NCBI RefSeq assembly: GCF_009789075.1
Contig: NZ_WNXQ01000003.1
Location: 248,001-312,000, forward strand
Direction of reading: 5' to 3'
DNA length: 64,000 nucleotides
Source of the DNA: Pseudooceanicola pacificus
GTDB lineage: Bacteria; Pseudomonadota; Alphaproteobacteria; Rhodobacterales; Rhodobacteraceae
Positions 34,908 through 42,444 of this stretch are shown in pieces. The notes below the pieces were generated by a model. That model searched no databases, was not told the origin of the DNA, and saw only the letters and a list, made by a program, of their open reading frames with translations. Numbering within the stretch: the first letter of the stretch is position 1; the number at the start of each line of letters is the position of its first letter. Made by a program: the position numbers and the translations under genes.

Positions 34908-36704
34908 CTATTCCGCCGCGATCCCGTCGGTGAACTGCAGCCGCGCCAGCCGGGCATAAAGCCCGTCCTGCGCCACCAGCGCGTCATGGCTGCCCTCGGC
35001 CACGATGCGGCCGTTCTCCATCACCACGATGCGGTCGGCCTTCTTCACCGTGGCCAGGCGGTGCGCGACGATGATCGTCGTGCGCCCCTCGGCCACGCGT
35101 TCCACGGCGGTCTGCACCAGCCGTTCGCTTTCGGCGTCCAGGGCCGAGGTCGCCTCGTCCAGCAGCAGCACCGGCGCATTGCGCAGGATCGCGCGGGCAA
35201 TGGCGATGCGCTGTTTCTGCCCGCCCGAAAGCATCACGCCGCGTTCGCCCAGCTGGCTGTCGTAGCCCTCGGGCAGGGCGGCGATGAAGCTGTCGGCGGC
35301 GGCGGCCTGTGCGGCGGCCTCGACCTCGGCATCGCTCGCGTCGGGGCGGCCAAAGCGGATGTTGTCCCGGGCCGAGGCGGCAAAGATCACCGGATCCTGC
35401 GGGACCAGCGCAACCGAGCGGCGGAACGCGCCCCGCTCCAGCGCGGCCAGGTCGATCCCGTCCAGGGTGACGCGCCCGGATTCGGGGTCGTAGAAGCGCA
35501 GGATCATCTGGATGATGGTCGATTTCCCGGCGCCCGAGGGGCCGACCAGCGCCACCGTCTCGCCCGCGCGGATGGTCAGGTCGATCCCGTCCAGCGCCGC
35601 CACGGCGGGGCGCGAGGGGTAGCGGAAATGCACGTTCTCGAAGGCGATGTCGCCGCGCACCACCGGGGGCAGAGCGGCAGGGCTGGCCGGATCCTGTACC
35701 GCGTCCTCGACGCTGAGCAGTTCGACCAGCCGCTCGGTCGCACCGGCGGCGCGCTGCAGCTCGCCCCAGATCTCGCTCAGCGCGGCCACGGCGCCGGCGA
35801 CCATCACCGAGAAGATCACGAACTGCACCAGCGCCCCGGTGGTCATCGCCCCGTCGCGCACGTCATGGGCGCCGATCCACAGAACGCCGACGACGCCCGA
35901 GAAGACGAGGAAGATCACGATCACCGTCATCAGCGCGCGGGTCGTGATGCGCCGCTTGGCGCTGTTGAAGCTCTCTTCGGTCACGCGGTCGAAGGCGGCC
36001 CGGCTCAGCGCCTCGTGGGTGAAGGCCTGCACGGTCTGCACCGACAGCAGCGCTTCGGAGGCATTGCCCGAGGAAGCGGCGATCCAGTCCTGGTTCTCGC
36101 GGCTCAGCTTGCGCAGGTGGCGGCCCAGGGTCAGGATCGGCACGACGACAAGCGGCACGATCAGCAGCACCAGCCCGGTCAGTTTGGCCGAGGTAAAGAG
36201 CATCAGCACCAGCCCGCCGGAAAAGATCAGCGCGTTGCGCAGGGCGATCGAGACCGAAGAGCCGATGACCGACTGGATCAGCGTGGTGTCGGTGGTGATC
36301 CGGCTCAGCACCTCGCCGGTCATGGTGCGTTCGTAAAAGGCCGGGCTCATCCCGATCACGCGGCCGAAGACAGCCATGCGGATGTCGGCCACCACGCGCT
36401 CGCCCAGCCGGGTGACCAGCGCGTAGCGCAGCCCGGTGCCCAGGGCCAGCAGGGCGGCAATGCAGATCGCCGCGGCGAAGTACTTGTCGAGCAGGCCGAC
36501 CTCTTCCATGCCGAAGTTGTCGACCACCCGGCGCACCGCCAGCGGCAGCACCAGAGAGACCGAGGCCGTGAGCACCAGCGCCAGGATCGCCAGCGCCAGC
36601 TGTCCGCGATAGGGCCGCATGAAGGGCCAGAGCCGTGCCAGCGCGCCGACATGGCGGGACGATGCCCGATCGTCGCTTCCGGTTGGGGTGGGCTGCCGCG
36701 CCAT
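34908..36704 (-). CDS. ABC exporter, transmembrane domain fused to ATPase (MsbA/multidrug type)
   Basis: 598 residues from the ATG at 36704 (GAGGA site); the longer frame has none. Six membrane helices in the first ~320 residues start with YRGQLALAILALVLTASVSL; the NBD follows: Walker A LVGPSGAGKSTI, Q-loop VALVPQDPVIF, signature LSGGQKQRIAIARAIL, Walker B VLLLDEATSALDAESE and H-loop IIVAHRLATVKKADRI. It is a half-transporter acting as a homodimer, of the class exporting lipids or drugs. No neighbouring gene hints at the substrate. It belongs to the ABC_6TM/MsbA-like group common in alphaproteobacteria. Confidence 0.92.
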   Translation of the reverse strand: MARQPTPTGSDDRASSRHVGALARLWPFMRPYRGQLALAILALVLTASVSLVLPLAVRRVVDNFGMEEVGLLDKYFAAAICIAALLALGTGLRYALVTRLGERVVADIRMAVFGRVIGMSPAFYERTMTGEVLSRITTDTTLIQSVIGSSVSIALRNALIFSGGLVLMLFTSAKLTGLVLLIVPLVVVPILTLGRHLRKLSRENQDWIAASSGNASEALLSVQTVQAFTHEALSRAAFDRVTEESFNSAKRRITTRALMTVIVIFLVFSGVVGVLWIGAHDVRDGAMTTGALVQFVIFSVMVAGAVAALSEIWGELQRAAGATERLVELLSVEDAVQDPASPAALPPVVRGDIAFENVHFRYPSRPAVAALDGIDLTIRAGETVALVGPSGAGKSTIIQMILRFYDPESGRVTLDGIDLAALERGAFRRSVALVPQDPVIFAASARDNIRFGRPDASDAEVEAAAQAAAADSFIAALPEGYDSQLGERGVMLSGGQKQRIAIARAILRNAPVLLLDEATSALDAESERLVQTAVERVAEGRTTIIVAHRLATVKKADRIVVMENGRIVAEGSHDALVAQDGLYARLARLQFTDGIAAE

Positions 36705-36902
36705 GGCTGGTCCTCGTCTTTGCTGCCCGCTACATGACGACCGCGATGCCACGGGTCAAGGCGTCAACCCGCCGCCCCCGTGGAGGCGTCGCGCCGCTCC
36801 CCGCGCGCCCCGCCCGATCCCCCCCCGATCCCTGTCGCGGCTGCGGCGTCTTCACCCGCATCGCATGGCCCGAGCGTGCCAGATGCTTCATGCGCGGGCA
36901 GG

Positions 36903-37020
36903 TCCGCCTCCGGCGGGAGTATTTTGGACGAGATGAAGCCTGGTGCCGGTTCCCCGGCTTCCTCTGGCCCGAAATATCCCGGGGGAGGCCGCGCGCAGCG
37001 CGGGCGGGGGCAGAGCCCCC
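36903..37020 (+). repeat. Composite intergenic repeat, copy 2 (with a related inverted copy)
   Basis: At 36955-36988 reads GGCTTCCTCTGGCCCGAAAT then ATCCCGGGGGAGGC, followed by the hairpin GGGGG-CAGAG-CCCCC at 37006-37020. Just before it, 36903-36940 holds an opposite-strand relative: read on the minus strand it is GGCTTCATCTCGTCCAAAAT then ACTCCCGCCGGAGGC. The pair therefore forms an imperfect inverted repeat. It lies in the 492-bp gap 36705-37196 (ABC exporter to DUF2948); no gene is supported in that gap. Confidence 0.85.
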
Positions 37021-37196
37021 TGCGAGGGCGCAACCGGCACAGGGCATCCGGAGCAGGGGAGACGGCAGATACCACCCGGGTCCGAGGGGTCGTGGGAGAC
37101 GGCGCACGTCCGGCCAGTCGCCCCGGTTCGCCCGGGTTCCCGGCTGTCCCGGGCCTTTGCCGGGGCTCTGACAGGGGCGTGCCGAAGGCGGGACCT

Positions 37197-37682
37197 TCAG
37201 CCCTCGTCCGGGATATCGTGCTCGGGCGCACGGCCGGCGGGCGCGATATAGGGCTTGGTCACGTCCTTGAGCACCGCATCGACCGCCTCGACCCGCAGCC
37301 GGATCGCGCCGTCGCCCGCCAGCGTCAGCAGCACCTGGCCCGAGGGCGGTTCCGCATCCGGCCGGAACTCGACCGAAAGCACCGAAAGCACCGTATCCGC
37401 ATCGTCGCGGTCGATCCCCTGGCTTGCCACGCTCTGGACGCCCGAGAAGACCAGCACCGACTGCACCCGCTCGGCCTCGTGGCGCGCGCGGCCCTCGTCC
37501 TCCCAGCGGAAGCGGTTCAGCAGCAGGGCAAAGCGCCGCTCGGCGGGGCGCCAGAGCATCTCGGTCGCCGGAAAGACCGCGTCCTGCACCAGGGCCGAGA
37601 TCACGCCCAGGTCCTCGCCATCCTGCGCCAGCAGGTTCAGCGGCTTCTCGGCCCCGTCCTCGAATCGTGCGTCCCCGGTCAT
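37197..37682 (-). CDS. DUF2948-family protein
   Basis: 161 residues. Family features: [72 protein letters not shown], and [20 protein letters not shown] near the end. DUF2948 proteins are alphaproteobacterial and typically follow murA; the ATG here overlaps the murA stop (ATGA), so it is translationally coupled to it. No function is established. The start at 37682 is fixed by this overlap; the frame is open much further upstream only because it lies opposite murA. Confidence 0.85.
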   Translation of the reverse strand: MTGDARFEDGAEKPLNLLAQDGEDLGVISALVQDAVFPATEMLWRPAERRFALLLNRFRWEDEGRARHEAERVQSVLVFSGVQSVASQGIDRDDADTVLSVLSVEFRPDAEPPSGQVLLTLAGDGAIRLRVEAVDAVLKDVTKPYIAPAGRAPEHDIPDEG

Positions 37683-38947
37683 TGGCCGCTGACCCGCTCG
37701 ATCCGGGCGCCCACGGCCGAAAGCTTCTGTTCCACCTTCTCGTAGCCGCGATCCAGATGGTAGACGCGGTTCACCACGGTCTCGCCCTCGGCCGCCAGCC
37801 CGGCAAGGATCAGCGAGACGCTGGCCCGCAGATCCGTCGCCATCACCGGCGCGCCTTTCAGCCGGTCCACGCCGGTGACCTTTGCCGTGCCGCCATGCAC
37901 CTCGATCCGGGCGCCCATCCGTTGCAGTTCCGGGGCATGCATGAAGCGGTTCTCGAAGATCTTCTCCTCCAGCACCGAGACCCCGTCGGCGGTGCACAGC
38001 AGCGCCATCATCTGCGCCTGCAGGTCGGTGGGGAAGCCGGGGAAGGGCTCGGTCGCCACGTCCACCGCCTTGATGCGTCCGTTGCGGCGGGCGACCTTCA
38101 GACCTGCCTCGGTTTCGGTGACTTCGATCCCGGCGGCGTCGAGCTTTTCGCAGAAGGCCCCGACCAGGTCGATCCGGCCGCCCAGCAGTTCCACCTCGCC
38201 GCCGCAGATCGCGGGGGCCAGCATGTAGGTGCCCAGCTCGATCCGGTCGGCCACGACCGGGTGGGTCGCTCCGCCCAGGCGGTCGACGCCCTGCACGGTG
38301 ATCTCGCTTGTGCCCTCGCCCTCGATCTGCGCGCCCATGCGGCGCAGGCAGATGGCCAGGTCGACGATCTCGGGCTCGCGCGCCGCGTTGCGGATGACGG
38401 TTGTGCCCTTGGCCAGCGTGGCGGCCATCAGCGCGTTTTCCGTCGCCCCGACCGAGACGATGGGGAAATCGACGATCCCCCCCTTCAGCCCGCCCTTGGC
38501 TGTCGCGTGGACATAGCCGTCGCGCAGGTCCAGGTCCGCCCCCATGGCCTCGAAGGCCTTCAGGTGCAGGTCCACGGGCCGCGCGCCGATGGCGCAGCCG
38601 CCGGGCAGCGAGACCACGGCATGTCCCTCGCGCGCCAGCATCGGGCCCAGCACCAGGATCGAGGCGCGCATCTTGCGGACGATGTCGTAATCGGCCTTGT
38701 GATTGCTGATCGAGTGGCTGGACATGGCCAGCACTTTGCCGCGCTGCATCGAGGTGACCTCGGCCCCCAGCGACTGCAGCAGCGCCGTCATCGTGGCGAT
38801 GTCCGACAGGCGCGGCGCGTTGGTCAGCGTCAGCGGTTCCTCCGACAGGAGGGTTGCGGGCATGAGCGTCAGGCAGGCGTTCTTGGCGCCGGCGATCGGA
38901 ATCTGTCCGTTGAGCGGGCCGTTGCCCGTGACGAGGATGCTGTCCAT
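37679..38947 (-). CDS. murA: UDP-N-acetylglucosamine 1-carboxyvinyltransferase MurA
   Basis: 422 residues, normal length. The EPT fold shows [20 protein letters not shown] (the KN pair that binds UDP-GlcNAc), the catalytic Cys118 in [16 protein letters not shown], and [20 protein letters not shown] near the end. It transfers enolpyruvate from PEP to UDP-GlcNAc, the first committed step of peptidoglycan synthesis; Cys at 118 predicts fosfomycin sensitivity at this target. The start at 38947 follows GAGAGG. It sits between a 59-residue basic-protein gene (7 bp upstream) and DUF2948 (overlapping). Confidence 0.96.
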   Translation of the reverse strand: MDSILVTGNGPLNGQIPIAGAKNACLTLMPATLLSEEPLTLTNAPRLSDIATMTALLQSLGAEVTSMQRGKVLAMSSHSISNHKADYDIVRKMRASILVLGPMLAREGHAVVSLPGGCAIGARPVDLHLKAFEAMGADLDLRDGYVHATAKGGLKGGIVDFPIVSVGATENALMAATLAKGTTVIRNAAREPEIVDLAICLRRMGAQIEGEGTSEITVQGVDRLGGATHPVVADRIELGTYMLAPAICGGEVELLGGRIDLVGAFCEKLDAAGIEVTETEAGLKVARRNGRIKAVDVATEPFPGFPTDLQAQMMALLCTADGVSVLEEKIFENRFMHAPELQRMGARIEVHGGTAKVTGVDRLKGAPVMATDLRASVSLILAGLAAEGETVVNRVYHLDRGYEKVEQKLSAVGARIERVSGQ

Positions 38948-38954
38948 GTGCCTC

Positions 38955-39134
38955 TCAGCCTTTTTTGGTGTCGGTGTCCCGCTCTGCAGTGCTGCGCGCA
39001 CGGGCCTGGGCCTTGCGCCGGGCGAGGTTCGCCTTGAGCGCGGCCTTCAGCCGGTCTTCGCGCGCATCGTCCCGGGAACCGGCCCTTGATCCGGTCCCGC
39101 CAGCGGAGGTCTTGCGAGGGGGTTTCTGCTCCAT
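38955..39134 (-). CDS. 59-residue basic protein upstream of murA
   Basis: Read directly from the minus strand: ATG at 39134, GAGGGCGC just before it, stop at 38955-38957. The protein starts [20 protein letters not shown], continues with [20 protein letters not shown] and ends ERDTDTKKG. It is Arg/Lys/Ala-rich with one predicted helix ([20 protein letters not shown]). Small proteins with an [15 protein letters not shown] core upstream of murA are, as far as I recall, conserved in Rhodobacteraceae. The stop lies 7 bp before the murA start, so co-transcription is near certain. Function unknown; nucleic-acid or ribosome binding is a guess from charge. Confidence 0.75.
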   Translation of the reverse strand: MEQKPPRKTSAGGTGSRAGSRDDAREDRLKAALKANLARRKAQARARSTAERDTDTKKG

Positions 39135-39234
39135 GCGCCCTCTTTACTGCGGGGGGGACAAAGCGTCCAGATTGCGCTTGCACGGACCGTCGATTGCGTC
39201 TAATCACCCGCCACGGTCGAAACGGCCACCCGGC

Positions 39235-39309
39235 GCCGCAGTAGCTCAGTGGTAGAGCGCACCCTTGGTAAGGGTGAGGTCGGGAGTTCAATCCTCCCCT
39301 GCGGCACCA
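39235..39309 (+). tRNA. tRNA-Thr (GGT anticodon), CCA encoded
   Basis: 75-nt cloverleaf: acceptor GCCGCAG pairing with CTGCGGC, D arm TAGCTCAGTGGTAGAGC, anticodon stem CACCC/GGGTG around TTGGTAA (GGT), T arm GGGAGTTCAATCCTCCC, discriminator A with CCA encoded. Confidence 0.97.
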
Positions 39310-39409
39310 TCCGATCCCCTCGCATCATTCCGGGCCGCAGCGCCCCAACCCGCCACGCTTTCGCGGCATGCGGGGGCGCGCCGGCCCGGTGCCGGGCGCG
39401 GGGGCCCGT

Positions 39410-39697
39410 TCAGCCGCCGGTCAGGTAGTCCGCCGCCACATAGCCCGTGACCGAGGGCGCCTGCGCCAGCGAGACGCGGCACCAGAGCTGGCCGACCTCG
39501 GTCACGCAGTCGCGGCGCAGCAGCTCTGTCCCGTTCGGCAGCCCCAGAACGATGCGGAAGCCGAGGCCAGGGCCGGCGCGGAGTTTCAGGAATTCGTCGG
39601 ATTCGCTGACCCTGACGGTGGTCTTCTGGCCCCCGACCGCGGCGCAACCGCCCAGGAGGATCAGCAGGAGGATGGCTTTCGATGTCGTTCGCATCAT
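39410..39697 (-). CDS. SH3-domain lipoprotein
   Basis: 95 residues from the ATG at 39697 (a second ATG follows directly). Lipoprotein signal with lipobox LILLGGC; then a single bacterial SH3 module: TVRVSESDEFLKLRAGPGLG, FRIVLGLPNGTELLRRDCVT, LWCRVSLAQAPSVTGYVAAD and YL. Two cysteines (RDC and LWC) could form a disulfide. Such small SH3 lipoproteins bind peptidoglycan or other envelope parts; no specific role is known. The longer frame running back over the amidohydrolase gene is an antisense artefact. Confidence 0.82.
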   Translation of the reverse strand: MMRTTSKAILLLILLGGCAAVGGQKTTVRVSESDEFLKLRAGPGLGFRIVLGLPNGTELLRRDCVTEVGQLWCRVSLAQAPSVTGYVAADYLTGG

Positions 39698-40117
39698 GGT
39701 CCGTACCCGTTTCTTGATTTGCCCGATTCCGCCCGCGGTCGCGCGGCTGCCGCCTGTCGCGGCGCCAAGGGAAACCGCAGGCCGGAACCCGATGGCTACG
39801 CTGCCGGGGCATCGTTTTCCAGCATATTGTGCGTGCGGCCACGGGATGCCCCGTCGCGGTCCGGGGGGCTGCCCGTCCTGCAGGCGGGATGGCCGCACCA
39901 GGGGCAGGGCGGCAGGGGGCGACATCGGGCTGCGCGGCGGGGGAGCCGGGTCAGGACCGCGCAGTCCTGGTGGCCCGGGGCCGGTCCGGAGGGGGGCGGG
40001 CTTGGTCCAATCTGCCGCCTGCGCAGGGCCCCGGGTGCGCCCCGACAGGGCCCATGAGGGTTGAGCGATTGCCCAAAAGTTGGAATACTTGTGTATGGCT
40101 TCGAGGGAAGGGATGCC
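39698..40117. other. 420-bp intergenic region before the accessory block
   Basis: Divergent promoters for the SH3 lipoprotein (minus) and the amidohydrolase (plus) should lie here. GC-rich open frames cross it but have no ribosome-binding site. An AT-richer patch at 40063-40100 immediately precedes the amidohydrolase. No repeat or RNA is recognised. Confidence 0.45.
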
Positions 40118-41224
40118 ATGAGCTATTTTTTCGATCAATTTCATCAAGAACTTTCGCGGCTGGGTGGCGGGCATAATGCGCATCTGCATCTCGACCGGGC
40201 CCACACGCTGGAGGACGGTTATGTCGATGCCGGGCGCGTCCGGGTGCTCGAATCCTCGTCCATTTCGCTGAAGAGCAAGCATGCCCTGCTGGCCACCGTG
40301 CACGAGGGCCGGGCCTTTACCGATGACGACATGCGCGCCCGGCTCGACCGGGTGATACGGGAACTGTTGGCGGCCAACACCCGCTGCGCGGACACGATGG
40401 TCGACGTGACCAACGATTGCGTGCAGCTGAGCGCGCTGGACCGGGTGCAGGACGTCGCCAGGGCCTGGGCCGGGCAGATCACCATCCGCGCCGCCGCCTA
40501 TACGCCGCTGGGATTCCGCCGGGGGGACAATGCGACCTGGGACCTGTTCGAACGCGGTGTGGCCCAGGCGGAATTCATCGGCTCGCTGCCCGAGGCGGAC
40601 GACCTCGACGACTACCCCGACCATATCGGGTTCGAGGAACATTGCGCCCGGATGCTCGACCTGTCCCGGCGCAGCGGCAAGATGCTGCATGTCCACACCG
40701 ACCAGCGCAACGAACCCGGCGAACGCGGCACCGAGCGGCTGATCGAGACCATGCGCCGCGACGGCCCCCTGGCCGACGCCGATGGCGCGCCGCTGGTCTG
40801 GGCGGTGCATGCCGTTTCGCCCTCGACCTATGACGAAGAGCGGTTCCGCGCCTTCGTCGACGGGCTGCTGGAGTGCAACATCGGCATCATCTGCTGCCCC
40901 TCGGCCGCGATCGGGATGCGCCAGCTGCGCCCTGTGCAGACGCCCGCCTACAACTCGATCCCGCGGGTGCTGGAACTGGCCGAGGCCGGCGTGCATCTGC
41001 GGCTGGGGTCCGACAACATCGCCGACATCTGCTCGCCCAGCACCACCGCCGACCTGCGGGACGAGGTGCTCGTCCTGTCGGCGGCGGTGCGCTATTTCCA
41101 GCCGCGCATCCTGGCCAAGCTGGCCGCCGGGGTTCTGCTGGACCAGGCCGACCGGGCCGAGCTGGCCGAGCACCTGGCCGCCAATGGCAAGGAGATCGCA
41201 AAGGTCGTCGGTGCGTCTGTCTAG
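40118..41224 (+). CDS. Amidohydrolase of the cytosine-deaminase-like type
   Basis: 368 residues from the ATG at 40118, chosen for the strong AGGGAAGG six bases upstream; an in-frame ATG at 40061 has none. Amidohydrolase metal ligands are visible: NAHLHLDRA (HxH) near residue 26, LHVHTDQRNEPG, WAVHAVSPSTYDEERF and LGSDNIADICSP (Asp). HLHLDRA plus HTDQ is the pattern of cytosine deaminase, N-isopropylammelide hydrolase and relatives, so a deaminase or cyclic-amide hydrolase is likely. The barrel starts almost at once, without the beta-sandwich strands most relatives have at the N-terminus. The P450 gene overlaps its end by 14 bases, tying the two together. Confidence 0.82.
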   Translation: MSYFFDQFHQELSRLGGGHNAHLHLDRAHTLEDGYVDAGRVRVLESSSISLKSKHALLATVHEGRAFTDDDMRARLDRVIRELLAANTRCADTMVDVTNDCVQLSALDRVQDVARAWAGQITIRAAAYTPLGFRRGDNATWDLFERGVAQAEFIGSLPEADDLDDYPDHIGFEEHCARMLDLSRRSGKMLHVHTDQRNEPGERGTERLIETMRRDGPLADADGAPLVWAVHAVSPSTYDEERFRAFVDGLLECNIGIICCPSAAIGMRQLRPVQTPAYNSIPRVLELAEAGVHLRLGSDNIADICSPSTTADLRDEVLVLSAAVRYFQPRILAKLAAGVLLDQADRAELAEHLAANGKEIAKVVGASV

Positions 41225-42395
41225 GCTGTTCGCCCGGCCCCGCCCCGGGCTGGCCGATCCGCTGGACCTGGGGGCAGAGGCCTTTGCCGCCGACCTCGGG
41301 CCGCTCTGGGACCGGCTGCATGGCGAACGCCCCGTGGTGCGCTGCGCCGATGGGGCGCTGCTGCTGCTGCGCCACGCGGATGTCACTGCGGCCCTGTCGA
41401 ACCGGGCGCTTGGCAATGCGCCGTCGCGGTTTTCGCCGCTGAACGCGCGGAACCGGGGGAAATACCCCGCCGCCGACCTGGCCGCGAATATCCTGCCCTT
41501 TCAGGACGCGCCCGAGCATCTGGCCCTGCGCCCGGTGGCGAGCCGGGCGTTCCACAGCGCCTTTGCCGCGATGGCCGCGACATTGCCCGACCGCGCCGGA
41601 GCGGCGGTGGCGGCAGCGGACTGGCCGGGCGATGCGATTCCTGTGGCGCGCCGCTTTGGCCTGGATGCGATGCGCGCGTTCACCGGCCTGCCCGAAGGGC
41701 CGGATTACAAGCGGCTGACCGGGGCCTTCTTTCACCTTTTCGCGCCCCTCAGCGATGCGCAGGTCTTTGCCGGGGTCAACGCCACGCTGACCGAGTTCCG
41801 CCAGATGATCGCCGCCGCGATGCCCGACGCCGCGCCCGACAGCCTGCTGGGCGCGCTGCGCGACGCGGGTGCCGGGCCGGGGGTTAGTGTCGATCTCGCG
41901 ATCCTCTTTTTCGCCGACGGGGTCGAGAATATCGAGGCGGGCCTGGCCAATGTCATCGCCGCGATGGACAGCCCCGGCGACTGGCTGGACCGGCTGGCGC
42001 CGGGCGATGTCGCGCCCGATGCGCTGGTCGACGAGGGGCTGCGCCTGCGCAGTCCGGCGCAGCTGATCGCCCGTGTGGCGCGCGAGGCGAGCGAGGTGGC
42101 GGGCCAGCCGGTGGCCGAGGGCATGCCGGTCTACCTCGGCCTTGCCGCCGCCAACCGCGATCCCGCGGTCTTTGCCGCGCCGGGGCGGTTCGATCCGGCG
42201 CGCGCCGATCCGCCGCTGCTGGTCTTTGGCCGGGGGCGGCACTCCTGCATCGGGGCCGGGCTGGCCCGCGCGCTGATCGGGGCGCTGCTTGTGGCGGTGG
42301 CCGCCCGGGGGCTGCGGCCGGGGCTGACGGCGGCCGAGATGCGGTATCATCCCCGCTTTGGCCATCACTGGCCGCTCAGCTATCCGATGGGCTGA
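41211..42395 (+). CDS. Cytochrome P450 with atypical I-helix (Asn replacing the conserved Thr)
   Basis: 394 residues from a GTG at 41211. Heme-binding FGRGRHSCIGAG with Cys346; ExxR is E275-G-L-R278 in VDEGLRLRSP; I-helix reads FFADGVENIEAG, keeping the acid (Glu239) but with Asn240 where the oxygen-activating Thr usually stands. The same Thr-to-Asn change is known in P450cin. It is a soluble class I bacterial P450 and needs a ferredoxin partner, none of which lies beside it. The start overlaps the amidohydrolase end by 14 bases, which implies coupled translation. It converges with the A-PCP-TE gene (49 bp between stops). Substrate unknown. Confidence 0.88.
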   Translation: MRLSRLFARPRPGLADPLDLGAEAFAADLGPLWDRLHGERPVVRCADGALLLLRHADVTAALSNRALGNAPSRFSPLNARNRGKYPAADLAANILPFQDAPEHLALRPVASRAFHSAFAAMAATLPDRAGAAVAAADWPGDAIPVARRFGLDAMRAFTGLPEGPDYKRLTGAFFHLFAPLSDAQVFAGVNATLTEFRQMIAAAMPDAAPDSLLGALRDAGAGPGVSVDLAILFFADGVENIEAGLANVIAAMDSPGDWLDRLAPGDVAPDALVDEGLRLRSPAQLIARVAREASEVAGQPVAEGMPVYLGLAAANRDPAVFAAPGRFDPARADPPLLVFGRGRHSCIGAGLARALIGALLVAVAARGLRPGLTAAEMRYHPRFGHHWPLSYPMG

Positions 42396-42444
42396 CAGGC
42401 GCGCCGCCCGGCGTCCACACGGCCTGCCGCGCCCAACAGGCCGG

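Noticed and set aside
39410..41416. 668-codon minus-strand frame
   Set aside because: Only its last 95 codons (SH3 lipoprotein) are real; the rest is antisense to the amidohydrolase gene.
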